Program-made: the position numbers and the translations under genes
Notes under the pieces: model-generated
What the model was told of the DNA's origin: nothing
Databases searched by the model: none
What the model saw: the letters and a program-made list of their open reading frames with translations, nothing else
Assembly: GCA_900478215.1 (NCBI GenBank)
Contig: LS483478.1
Span: forward strand, 4,278,001-4,342,000
Source: Salmonella enterica subsp. houtenae serovar Houten
Lineage (GTDB): Bacteria; Pseudomonadota; Gammaproteobacteria; Enterobacterales; Enterobacteriaceae
DNA length: 64,000 nucleotides
Reading direction: 5' to 3'
Part shown: piece by piece, positions 28,901-38,058 of the stretch
How the letters are laid out: each line of letters opens with the position of its first letter
How positions within the stretch are numbered: the stretch's first letter is position 1

Positions 28901-29975
28901 GATCGTTGGTTGGGTCGACGCGTACCGTTTCAGAAATGTACGGGCCGTGATCCAGATCGTTGGTAAACAGCGTTTCGATACGTTTGTGGCCGGACTGGCT
29001 CAGCTTAGCCAGCAGATCCAGGCTCAGCTCCATGTTCGCCGCGCAAATCAGCTCACCAGTGGATTCGTCAACGTAGTCTTTAGAGACGACTTTGCCCGCG
29101 ATGTACTCAACTGGCACTTCGATATGCTTGATATCGTCTTTTTCCAGTTGACGGATGTGACGCGCGGTAATGCGACGGCCTTTTTCAACATACACTTTGC
29201 CGTTAGCTTCGATATCGAACGACGCGGTTTCGCCGCGCAGACGTTCTGGAATCAGCTCCATCTGCAGCTTATTGTCGCGGATCTCAAAGACCACTTTTTC
29301 AAAGAACAGATCCAGAATCTGCTCAGTGGTATAGTTCAGCGCGCGCAGAATGATGGTCGCAGGCAGTTTACGGCGACGGTCGATACGCACGAACAGGTTG
29401 TCCTTCGGATCGAATTCGAAGTCCAGCCAGGAACCACGGTAAGGAATGATGCGCGCGTTATACAGCACTTTACCCGAAGAGTGGGTTTTACCTTTGTCGG
29501 AGTCAAAGAAGACGCCCGGACTACGGTGCAATTGAGAAACGATAACACGCTCAGTACCGTTGATAACAAAGGTACCGTTGTCGGTCATGAGCGGAATTTC
29601 GCCCATGTAGACTTCTTGTTCTTTAATGTCCTTAACGGTACCTTCCGGCGCTTCGCGCTCGTAGATCACCAGACGCAGTTTTACGCGCAGCGGTGCGGAA
29701 TAGGTCACGCCACGGATCTGACATTCCTGAACGTCAAACACCGGTTCGCCAAGGCGGTAGCTGACGTACTGCAGCTCAGAATTACCGCTGTAGCTCTGAA
29801 TCGGGAACACGGAACGGAAGGCTGCTTCCAGGCCGTACTGCCCTTCAGGATCTTGCTCGATAAACTTCTGAAACGAGTCAAGCTGGATAGAAAGGAGATA
29901 AGGTACATCCAGAACTTGTGGACGTTTACCAAAATCCTTACGAATACGTTTTTTCTCGGTATAGGAGTAAACCAT
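25947..29975 (-). CDS. rpoB: RNA polymerase beta subunit
   Basis: 1342 residues from the ATG at 29975 ([15 protein letters not shown]), the normal length. The frame is open 38 codons further upstream, but that part lies in the leader. The rifampicin-resistance region, [20 protein letters not shown] and [10 protein letters not shown], has the usual wild-type residues, including D516, H526 and S531, so no classical rifampicin-resistance change is visible. [12 protein letters not shown] and the C-terminal NIELEDE are present. It is transcribed with rplJL through an attenuator. Confidence 0.99.
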   Translation of the reverse strand: [1342 protein letters not shown]

Positions 29976-30222
29976 AGGGTTCCTCAGCTCGCTGACAAGT
30001 CGACCCATCTGTCCTGCGGGGGACAGTTTGTGCAACACTATTTTGTTGACCGGAAAATGGATACTTTCCGCAATGCCTGTTGCTATCACGCTTAAACCAT
30101 TTCATTGCGATTTACACAGAACGTACGCTCTGTCGCAGTATATTAAGTCGTCGATAGAAACAAGCATTGAAAGGCACAGCAGTAGTCAAACAGTGTGAAA
30201 CGCTACTGGCGCCTTACAGCGC

Positions 30223-30253
30223 AAAAAGGCTGGTGACTAAAAAGTCACCAGCC
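30223..30253 (-). terminator. Partial terminator/attenuator between rplL and rpoB
   Basis: On the minus strand GGCTGGTGAC, a six-base loop, then GTCACCAGCC and TTTTT. The perfect 10-bp stem with U-tract lies 40 bases after rplL and about 250 bases before rpoB. In E. coli this attenuator lets only part of the transcription pass, which sets the ratio of ribosomal protein to polymerase. Confidence 0.88.
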
Positions 30254-30292
30254 ATCAGCCTGATTTCTCAGGCTGCAACCGGAAGGGTTGGC

Positions 30293-30658
30293 TTATTTAA
30301 CTTCAACTTCAGCGCCAGCTTCTTCCAGAGATTTTTTCAGTGCTTCAGCGTCATCTTTGCTCACGCCTTCTTTCAGAGCGGCCGGAGCAGATTCTACCAG
30401 GTCTTTAGCTTCTTTCAGGCCCAGACCAGTTGCGCCGCGTACTGCTTTGATAACAGCAACTTTGTTAGCGCCAGCAGCTTTCAGAATTACGTCGAATTCA
30501 GTTTTTTCTTCAGCAGCTTCAACCGGACCAGCAGCTACAGCGACAGCAGCAGCAGCGGAAACACCGAATTTTTCTTCCATTGCAGAGATCAGTTCTACAA
30601 CGTCCATTACGGACATAGCTGCAACTGCTTCAATGATTTGATCTTTAGTGATAGACAT
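30293..30658 (-). CDS. rplL: 50S ribosomal protein L7/L12
   Basis: A 121-residue stalk protein, MSITKDQIIEAVAAMSVMDV onwards. It has the Ala/Val-rich hinge (SAAAAVAVAAGPVEAAEE) and the C-terminal domain with GLKEAKDLVESAP. It recruits translation GTPases on the ribosome. It is cotranscribed with rplJ, 66 bases upstream. High Ala/Glu content and strongly biased codons fit very high expression. Confidence 0.98.
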   Translation of the reverse strand: MSITKDQIIEAVAAMSVMDVVELISAMEEKFGVSAAAAVAVAAGPVEAAEEKTEFDVILKAAGANKVAVIKAVRGATGLGLKEAKDLVESAPAALKEGVSKDDAEALKKSLEEAGAEVEVK

Positions 30659-30724
30659 TTAAATTGTTCCTGAATATCAGAATAAGTTTATACGTAAGCA
30701 AATGCTTGATAAAGACAACTGCGA

Positions 30725-31222
30725 TTACGCAGCTTCTTTTGCATCGCGTACAGCAGCCAGTGTGCGAACCAGTTTGCCAGCCGAAGCTTCTTTCATGGTT
30801 GCCATCAGGCGTGCAATTGCTTCTTCGTAGGTCGGCAGAGTTGCCAGGCGGTCGATCTGAGACGCCGGGATCAGCTCACCTTCAAAGGCTGCAGCTTTGA
30901 CCTCAAATTTTGCATTCGCTTTCGCGAACTCTTTGAACAGACGAGCAGCAGCGCCCGGGTGTTCCATAGAGTATGCAATCAGGGTCGGACCAACAAACGT
31001 GTCTTTCAGGCACTCGAACTGAGTACCTTCAACGACGCGGCGCAGCAGGGTGTTACGAACAACACGCATGTATACGCCAGCTTCACGACCTGCTTTACGC
31101 AGTTCAGTCATTTTATCTACAGTTACGCCACGGGAATCCGCAACTACTGCAGACAGCGCGCCTTTGGCTACTTCGCTGACTTCAGCAACAATCGCTTGTT
31201 TGTCTTGAAGATTTAAAGCCAT
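30725..31222 (-). CDS. rplJ: 50S ribosomal protein L10
   Basis: 165 residues from the ATG at 31222 ([20 protein letters not shown]). The frame is open 11 codons further upstream, but that is leader. L10 anchors the L7/L12 dimers to 23S rRNA. The L10-L7/L12 complex also binds its own leader mRNA to repress the operon. [19 protein letters not shown] and [14 protein letters not shown] are typical. Confidence 0.97.
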
Positions 31223-31514
31223 TAGCTTTGCTCCTGGATGTTTGCCGGAACTCATGTTCCGGAACTCACTTCACTCATCTCAACGAGAAGAGCGTCTTAA
31301 TACGGTGAGCAGAAACAAGCCAGAGTATCAAAAAATAATCTTAGCGTTCTGTCACCGTCTACGCAGGGGATTAAGCCTCTTACGAGACACCTGCGGTCTT
31401 CGACGGAGGCCTGGATAGGCCAGGCTCCAACGAACAATTTGGTTACCTGCTAACCTTCGTTAGCAAACGTGGGCAAAGATTGTAGACAAATCCACCGCCC
31501 ACGTAAAGCTAATC
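31223..31514 (-). promoter_or_regulatory. rplA-rplJ intergenic leader (L10 operator region)
   Basis: A 292-base gap between rplA and rplJ. In E. coli the corresponding stretch carries the rplJ promoter and the structured leader bound by L10-L7/L12. I see GC-rich complementary segments near 31370-31420 that could form the leader structure, but I did not fold it. Confidence 0.6.
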
Positions 31515-32219
31515 TTAGTTCGCAGATGCGCTCAGACCAGCCTGATCAACGGCAACGCCAGCACCCATGGTGGTGGAGATGCTAACTTTCTTGATGTACA
31601 CGCCTTTCGCCTGGCTCGGTTTTGCTTTTTTCAGCGCAACCAGCAGAGCTTCCAGGTTTTCTTTCAGTTTGTCAGAATCAAAGTCCACTTTACCGATGGT
31701 GGTATGGATGATGCCGTTTTTGTCGTTACGGTAACGAACCTGACCTGCTTTAGCGTTCTTAACCGCTTCAGCAACGTTAGGGGTAACAGTACCGACTTTC
31801 GGGTTTGGCATCAGGCCGCGCGGACCCAGAACCTGGCCCAATTGCCCAACAACGCGCATTGCATCCGGAGAAGCAATAACAACGTCAAAGTTCATTTCGC
31901 CTTTCTTGATCTGGTCAGCCAGATCTTCCATACCTACCAGTTCAGCGCCGGCAGCTTTCGCAGCTTCAGCGTTTGCACCCTGGGTAAATACGGCAACGCG
32001 AACAGAACGGCCAGTACCGTGCGGCAGTACAGTCGCGCCACGAACGTTCTGGTCAGATTTACGCGCATCGATGCCGAGGTTAACGGCAACGTCAACGCTT
32101 TCGTTGAATTTAGCAGTGGCCAGCTCTTTCAGCAGGGCAATAGCTTCGTTGATGTCGTACTGTTTGGTCGCATCAACTTTCTCACGGATCACGCGCATAC
32201 GCTTGGTCAGTTTAGCCAT
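31515..32219 (-). CDS. rplA: 50S ribosomal protein L1
   Basis: A 234-residue protein starting MAKLTKRMRVIREKVDATKQ, with the L1 signature LGPRGLMPNPKVGTV. It binds the 23S L1 stalk and, as the autoregulator of the L11 operon, the leader of its own rplK-rplA mRNA. It starts three bases after the rplK stop, so the two are translationally coupled. Confidence 0.98.
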   Translation of the reverse strand: MAKLTKRMRVIREKVDATKQYDINEAIALLKELATAKFNESVDVAVNLGIDARKSDQNVRGATVLPHGTGRSVRVAVFTQGANAEAAKAAGAELVGMEDLADQIKKGEMNFDVVIASPDAMRVVGQLGQVLGPRGLMPNPKVGTVTPNVAEAVKNAKAGQVRYRNDKNGIIHTTIGKVDFDSDKLKENLEALLVALKKAKPSQAKGVYIKKVSISTTMGAGVAVDQAGLSASAN

Positions 32220-32222
32220 TTC

Positions 32223-32681
<459 letters not shown>

Positions 32682-32734
32682 TCAGAGAAGCTCCCCGTGA
32701 TAAATATCGCTTTATGAGCATAAGGCCCATAAAA

Positions 32735-32770
32735 ACAAAAGGCGCGAAATTGTATGTCAATTTCGCGCCC
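32735..32770 (-). terminator. Intrinsic terminator of secE-nusG
   Basis: On the minus strand GGCGCGAAATT, a seven-base loop, AATTTCGCGCC and TTTTG. It lies about 40 bases past the nusG stop, between nusG and rplK. Confidence 0.88.
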
Positions 32771-32808
32771 TATGCAACGATTAGATCGTTGCTTTTTTGA
32801 TCGCAGCC

Positions 32809-33354
32809 TTACGCTTTCTCAACCTGGCTGAAGTCCAGCTCTACCGGGGTCGCACGACCGAAGATAGAAACAGACACTTTCAGGCGAGACTTCTCATAAT
32901 CGACTTCTTCGACAACGCCGTTAAAGTCTGCGAACGGACCGTCGTTAACACGAACCATTTCACCCGGCTCAAACAGAGTTTTCGGCCGCGGCTTATCGCC
33001 AACCTGCTGCAGGCGGTTCATGATCGCATCGACTTCTTTGTCGCTGATCGGCGCCGGACGGTCAGACGTACCGCCGATAAAGCCCATCACACGCGGCACG
33101 CTGCGCACCAGGTGCCAGCTTGCGTCGTTCATGACCATCTGGACCAGTACGTAACCCGGGAAGAATTTGCGTTCGCTTTTGCGACGCTGACCGCCACGGA
33201 TCTCAACGACTTCTTCAGTCGGAACCATGACTTCGCCAAACAACTCTTCCATGTTGTGTAATTTGATATGCTCGCGTAGCGATGTGGCTACGCGGCCTTC
33301 AAAACCGGAAAACGCCTGAACGACGTACCAGCGCTTTTTAGGTGCTTCAGACAT
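32809..33354 (-). CDS. nusG: NusG, transcription elongation/termination factor
   Basis: A 181-residue protein with an N-terminal NGN domain ([18 protein letters not shown]) that binds the polymerase clamp. The C-terminal KOW domain ([20 protein letters not shown]) binds Rho or ribosomal S10. It lies one base after secE, and the pair form one operon in front of rplKAJL-rpoBC. Confidence 0.98.
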
Positions 33355-33355
33355 C

Positions 33356-33739
33356 TCAGAACCTCAGGCCAGTGATAAAGGATACCAGGCGAACCAGAAT
33401 ACCATCCAGTCCCCACAGGATCAGTGACATAACTGCGGTAACCGCAGCGACGATCAGCGTGGTGTGCAGCGTTTCCTGGCGAGTCGGCCAAATGACCTTA
33501 CGGACTTCGGTTCTCGCTTCACGGGCAAAAGCAACGGTTGCTTTACCTTTTGTCGTCAACAGCGCGACACCACCCGCTGCAGCAATCAGAATTACTACGG
33601 CCAGCGCACGCAGCGGCAGCATCATGTCGCGATAGAGGTAGTTGCCGACGATTGCGACGATCAGCAATATGGCAACAACTATCCACTTCATCGCTTCCAG
33701 GCCGCGCCCGCTCCCTTGAGCTTCGGTATTCGCACTCAT
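33356..33739 (-). CDS. secE: SecE, protein translocase subunit
   Basis: 127 residues from the ATG at 33739 ([19 protein letters not shown]). Three membrane helices are visible at about residues 18-36, 42-62 and 93-113. The conserved cytoplasmic amphipathic segment before the last helix contains [12 protein letters not shown]. SecE clamps SecY in the translocon. Upstream codons in frame lack a ribosome site. Confidence 0.97.
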
Positions 33740-33910
33740 AAACCAACCTGTCAGAAGTATTCTACAAACATTTTCACCCCGCAATCGCGAGGCAATCCAA
33801 ATCGAAACGCTTATTCGCCTTTCGGATTATACGCCCTCTACAGAGCCTGTCTCAGCAATGATTATGACAAATAAAATCACTGATGAGCCAGGTTCTGGTG
33901 TGAAAGCGTG

Positions 33911-33937
33911 CAAAAAGGGCATCAAATGATGCCCTTT
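33911..33937 (-). terminator. Intrinsic terminator of tufB
   Basis: On the minus strand GGGCATCATTTGATGCCC then TTTTTG. A perfect stem about 30 bases after the tufB stop. Confidence 0.92.
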
Positions 33938-33968
33938 TATTGCGCATTGCGTCAAATGTTATCAGCGA

Positions 33969-35153
33969 TTAGCCGAGAACTTTAGCAACAACGCCCGCGC
34001 CAACGGTACGGCCGCCTTCACGGATTGCGAAACGCAGACCGTCGTCCATCGCGATCGGGTGGATCAGGGTAACAACCATTTTGATGTTGTCGCCCGGCAT
34101 TACCATCTCCACGCCTTCCGGCAGTTCGATGGTGCCAGTCACGTCAGTCGTACGGAAGTAGAACTGCGGACGGTAGCCTTTGAAGAACGGTGTATGACGG
34201 CCGCCTTCATCTTTGGACAGAATGTACACTTCAGATTCGAACTTGGTGTGCGGCTTGATGGTGCCCGGCTTAGCCAGTACCTGACCACGTTCGATTTCTT
34301 CACGTTTGATACCACGCAGCAGAACACCTACGTTCTCGCCAGCACGGCCTTCGTCCAGCAGTTTGCGGAACATTTCAACGCCAGTACAGGTCGACTTCTG
34401 AGTCTCTTTGATACCAACGATTTCAACTTCTTCGCCCACTTTGATGATACCGCGCTCTACACGACCGGTAACAACGGTACCACGACCGGAGATGGAGAAT
34501 ACGTCTTCGATCGGCAGCAGGAACGGTTTGTCAATCGCACGCTCTGGTTCCGGGATGTAAGAATCCAGGTAGCCAGCCAGTTCGATGATTTTCGCTTCCC
34601 ATTCTGCGTCGCCTTCCAGCGCTTTCAGAGCAGAACCACGCACGATCGGCGTGTCGTCGCCAGGGAAGTCGTACTGAGACAGAAGTTCACGAACTTCCAT
34701 TTCTACCAGTTCCAGCAGCTCTTCGTCATCAACCATGTCGCATTTGTTCAGGAACACGATGATGTACGGAACGCCTACCTGACGACCCAGCAGGATGTGC
34801 TCACGGGTCTGCGGCATCGGGCCGTCAGTCGCAGCAACAACCAGGATCGCGCCGTCCATCTGCGCAGCACCGGTGATCATGTTTTTAACATAGTCGGCGT
34901 GGCCCGGGCAGTCTACGTGTGCGTAGTGACGGGTCGGGGTATCGTATTCAACGTGAGACGTGTTGATGGTGATACCACGCGCTTTTTCTTCCGGCGCGTT
35001 ATCGATCTGGTCGAATGCGCGGGCGGCACCGCCGTAGGTTTTAGCCAGTACGGTAGTGATGGCAGCGGTCAGCGTTGTTTTACCATGGTCAACGTGGCCG
35101 ATAGTACCGACGTTAACGTGCGGTTTTGTACGTTCAAACTTTTCTTTAGACAT
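33969..35153 (-). CDS. tufB: Elongation factor Tu (tufB copy)
   Basis: A 394-residue GTPase that delivers aminoacyl-tRNA. The G motifs GHVDHGKT (about 19-26), DCPGHADY and NKCDM are present, with the kirromycin/EF-Ts contact regions intact. Location after thrU-tyrU-glyT-thrT identifies it as the tufB copy. Its twin tufA would lie elsewhere and usually differs by very few residues. Confidence 0.97.
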   Translation of the reverse strand: MSKEKFERTKPHVNVGTIGHVDHGKTTLTAAITTVLAKTYGGAARAFDQIDNAPEEKARGITINTSHVEYDTPTRHYAHVDCPGHADYVKNMITGAAQMDGAILVVAATDGPMPQTREHILLGRQVGVPYIIVFLNKCDMVDDEELLELVEMEVRELLSQYDFPGDDTPIVRGSALKALEGDAEWEAKIIELAGYLDSYIPEPERAIDKPFLLPIEDVFSISGRGTVVTGRVERGIIKVGEEVEIVGIKETQKSTCTGVEMFRKLLDEGRAGENVGVLLRGIKREEIERGQVLAKPGTIKPHTKFESEVYILSKDEGGRHTPFFKGYRPQFYFRTTDVTGTIELPEGVEMVMPGDNIKMVVTLIHPIAMDDGLRFAIREGGRTVGAGVVAKVLG

Positions 35154-35268
35154 CGATTGTCCCTCTAAGACACGGATAAATCGGTGATATCACCACATCA
35201 ACCAGGCAACACGCCCGACTTGTTGAATGCTAATAAACAGAAGAGAAAAACAGGGAGGAGAAAAGAAG

Positions 35269-35344
35269 TGGTGCTGATAGGCAGATTCGAACTGCCGACC
35301 TCACCCTTACCAAGGGTGCGCTCTACCAACTGAGCTATATCAGC
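35269..35344 (-). tRNA. thrT: tRNA-Thr (GGT)
   Basis: 76 nt on the minus strand, GCTGATATAGCTCAGTTGG to CACCA, with CCA encoded. The anticodon loop CTTGGTAAG gives GGT. It is the last tRNA before tufB. Confidence 0.96.
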
Positions 35345-35350
35345 ACATCT

Positions 35351-35425
<75 letters not shown>

Positions 35426-35541
35426 ATCCTGGAACTCGGCTACCTGATTTTCATTCTGCACTGAATATCGAGAGAAACTCTCTTTATTCGAGCCGGTAAG
35501 CGAACTTATCGTCTCGGGCTGCGCCATCGCGCGGCCGAAAA

Positions 35542-35626
<85 letters not shown>

Positions 35627-35634
35627 GGACTTGA

Positions 35635-35710
<76 letters not shown>

Positions 35711-35724
35711 ATCAAGTAGCGCGC

Positions 35725-35753
35725 ATTCTATGGAGACCTGCGTGCTCATGCAA
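35725..35753 (-). promoter_or_regulatory. sigma-70 promoter of thrU-tufB operon
   Basis: On the minus strand TTGCAT, a 17-base spacer, TAGAAT, then a GC-rich discriminator GCGCGC typical of stringently controlled stable-RNA promoters. The thrU 5' end is 15 bases beyond the -10. AT-rich DNA upstream could serve as an UP element or Fis site. Confidence 0.82.
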
Positions 35754-36111
35754 CTAAAAAATTGCATAAAATGTTCTATCGCTCACATTTTGCGCTATAA
35801 GAGACAAAAATGCTCTAATTTCAAACAAGAGAGCATAAATTTTCGGCATTTTACTGACCGTCCATCCAGGTTACAACGCGGCATTTCAACGTTCCGTCGA
35901 TAAAAAGCAATCTTCTGTATCTGGTATATTCGTCACATTGCTTCTCAGTGATAGCTTTCATAGCGAGATTTTTTCTTATTATTCCTCCCCATCTGGTGTT
36001 ACCCTCCTGCCCATTGTCCAAATTAACCTAAATGTGACGTGCCGTTGCATGTCAGGGATGGCCCTCGTTCATCGCTGAACTGATGTAGCAATAGCAGCCA
36101 GAAACATGCTT
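35754..36111. other. Intergenic region between thrU and coaA
   Basis: About 360 bases between the divergent thrU-tufB and coaA units. It should contain upstream elements of the thrU promoter near 35754-35830 and the coaA promoter. I see no convincing gene or strong hairpin. Confidence 0.5.
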
Positions 36112-37062
36112 ATGAGTATAAAAGAGCAATCGTTAATGACGCCTTACCTACAGTTTGATCGCAGCCAGTGGGCTGCGCTTCGTGATTCTGTGCCGATGAC
36201 CCTGACCGAGAATGAGATCGCGCAGTTAAAAGGCATTAATGAAGATTTATCGCTGGAAGAAGTTGCAGAAATATATTTACCCCTCTCCCGTTTGCTAAAT
36301 TTTTATATCAGTTCAAATCTGCGTCGTCAGGCTGTCCTGGAACAGTTTCTGGGCACCAACGGCCAACGAATCCCTTATATCATCAGTATCGCGGGCAGCG
36401 TCGCAGTGGGTAAAAGCACGACAGCGCGCGTTCTGCAAGCGTTGCTGAGCCGCTGGCCGGAACACCGCCGTGTTGAATTGATTACCACAGACGGCTTCCT
36501 CCACCCAAACCAGGTGTTGAAAGAACGTGGGTTAATGAAGAAAAAGGGGTTTCCCGAATCGTATGATATGCACCGACTGGTGAAATTCGTTTCTGACCTC
36601 AAGTCGGGCGTACCGAACGTGACGGCGCCAGTCTATTCTCATTTGATTTACGATGTTATTCCTGAAGGGGATAAAACCGTCGCTCAGCCTGACATATTGA
36701 TTCTTGAAGGTTTAAATGTTTTACAAAGCGGTATGGATTATCCTCACGATCCGCACCATGTATTTGTCTCTGATTTCGTTGATTTCTCTATTTACGTTGA
36801 TGCGCCAGAAGAACTTCTTCAGACATGGTATATCAATCGTTTCCTGAAATTCCGTGAAGGGGCATTTACCGATCCTGACTCTTATTTCCACAATTATGCG
36901 AAATTATCTAAAGAAGAAGCAGTTAATACAGCAACCTCGCTTTGGAAAGAAATTAACTGGTTGAATTTAAAACAAAATATATTACCCACGCGAGAACGTG
37001 CTAGCCTTATTATGACCAAGAGCGCTAACCATGCGGTGGAGCAGGTAAGATTACGAAAATAA
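36112..37062 (+). CDS. coaA: CoaA, pantothenate kinase (type I)
   Basis: A 316-residue enzyme for the first, CoA-inhibited step of coenzyme A synthesis. The P-loop GSVAVGKST lies near residue 95, followed by TTDGFLHPN and the pantothenate site HLIYDVIP. The ATG at 36112 (MSIKEQSLMTPYLQFD) matches the family; an ATG two codons earlier is possible. A hairpin terminator at 37071 separates it from convergent birA. Confidence 0.96.
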   Translation: MSIKEQSLMTPYLQFDRSQWAALRDSVPMTLTENEIAQLKGINEDLSLEEVAEIYLPLSRLLNFYISSNLRRQAVLEQFLGTNGQRIPYIISIAGSVAVGKSTTARVLQALLSRWPEHRRVELITTDGFLHPNQVLKERGLMKKKGFPESYDMHRLVKFVSDLKSGVPNVTAPVYSHLIYDVIPEGDKTVAQPDILILEGLNVLQSGMDYPHDPHHVFVSDFVDFSIYVDAPEELLQTWYINRFLKFREGAFTDPDSYFHNYAKLSKEEAVNTATSLWKEINWLNLKQNILPTRERASLIMTKSANHAVEQVRLRK

Positions 37063-37070
37063 TAGAAGAA

Positions 37071-37095
37071 AGGGGAGTACCGACTCCCCTTTTTA
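37071..37095. terminator. Bidirectional terminator between coaA and birA
   Basis: AGGGGAGT-ACCG-ACTCCCCT with A-rich and T-rich flanks. It sits nine bases after the coaA stop and directly abuts the birA stop. Confidence 0.88.
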
Positions 37096-38058
37096 CTATT
37101 CGGCGCTTCGCAGCGATATTTCCCCCCCCATCCAGGGTTTAATCACGCCATCCTGTTCAAGCAATAATGCGCCCTGAGTATCAATGCCGCGAGAAATACC
37201 AAATATTTCTTTGTCGCCAATAATCAGTTTTACCGGACGATCAATAAAATTATCCAGTTTTTTCCAGCGCGAAAGATAAGGAGAAAGACCTTCTTGCTCA
37301 AAAAGCTCAAGCGCAACACGTAGCTTATAAATCAGCTTTGCAGCCAGCATATTGCGGTCGAGCGTAATTCCAGCCTCCTGCAGCGTGATCCATCCCTGAT
37401 TTATCACGTCCTCTTCTACACGACGCATTGCCATGTTAATACCAGCGCCAATCACTATTTGTGCGGCATCGCCCGTTTTACCGGTTAACTCGACCAGAAT
37501 ACCAGCCAGTTTGCGATCCAGCAGGTAGAGGTCGTTAGGCCACTTCACGCGAACTTTATCAGCGCCCAGTTCACGCAGCACTTCCGCCATCACAATTCCA
37601 ATAACCAGACTCAGGCCTATTGCCGCCGCAGGGCCCTGCTCCAGACGCCAGTACATTGAAAGATATAGATTCGCGCCAAACGGTGAGAACCATTTACGCC
37701 CGCGACGACCACGCCCCGCCTGTTGGTATTCTGCCACACAGGCATCGCCTGAGCGCAGCTCGCCAATTCGATCAAGTAAATACTGATTCGTTGAATCGAT
37801 AACAGGCAATACCGCCACGTTTCCGCTATCCAGTTGGCTATGAATACGGTCAGCATCCAGTAACTGGATGGGTTCCGGTAAGCTATATCCTTTCCCGGGA
37901 ACGGTAAATACATCTACCCCCCAGTCGCGTAATGTCTGGATATGTTTATTAATTGCCGCGCGGCTCATTCCCAGCCGTTCACCCAACTGCTCGCCTGAAT
38001 GAAACTCTCCGTCGGCAAGTAGCGAGATCAGCGTCAGGGGAACAGTAGTATCTTTCAT
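37096..38058 (-). CDS. birA: BirA, biotin-protein ligase and bio repressor
   Basis: A 320-residue bifunctional protein. The N-terminal winged helix (LGMSRAAINKHIQTLRDWGV) binds the bio operator. The ligase domain contains the biotinyl-AMP loop GRGRRGRKW (about residues 115-123), VKWPNDLYL and the KLAGILVE block. It biotinylates AccB and represses biotin synthesis when loaded with biotinyl-AMP. It overlaps murB by four bases. Confidence 0.96.
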   Translation of the reverse strand: MKDTTVPLTLISLLADGEFHSGEQLGERLGMSRAAINKHIQTLRDWGVDVFTVPGKGYSLPEPIQLLDADRIHSQLDSGNVAVLPVIDSTNQYLLDRIGELRSGDACVAEYQQAGRGRRGRKWFSPFGANLYLSMYWRLEQGPAAAIGLSLVIGIVMAEVLRELGADKVRVKWPNDLYLLDRKLAGILVELTGKTGDAAQIVIGAGINMAMRRVEEDVINQGWITLQEAGITLDRNMLAAKLIYKLRVALELFEQEGLSPYLSRWKKLDNFIDRPVKLIIGDKEIFGISRGIDTQGALLLEQDGVIKPWMGGEISLRSAE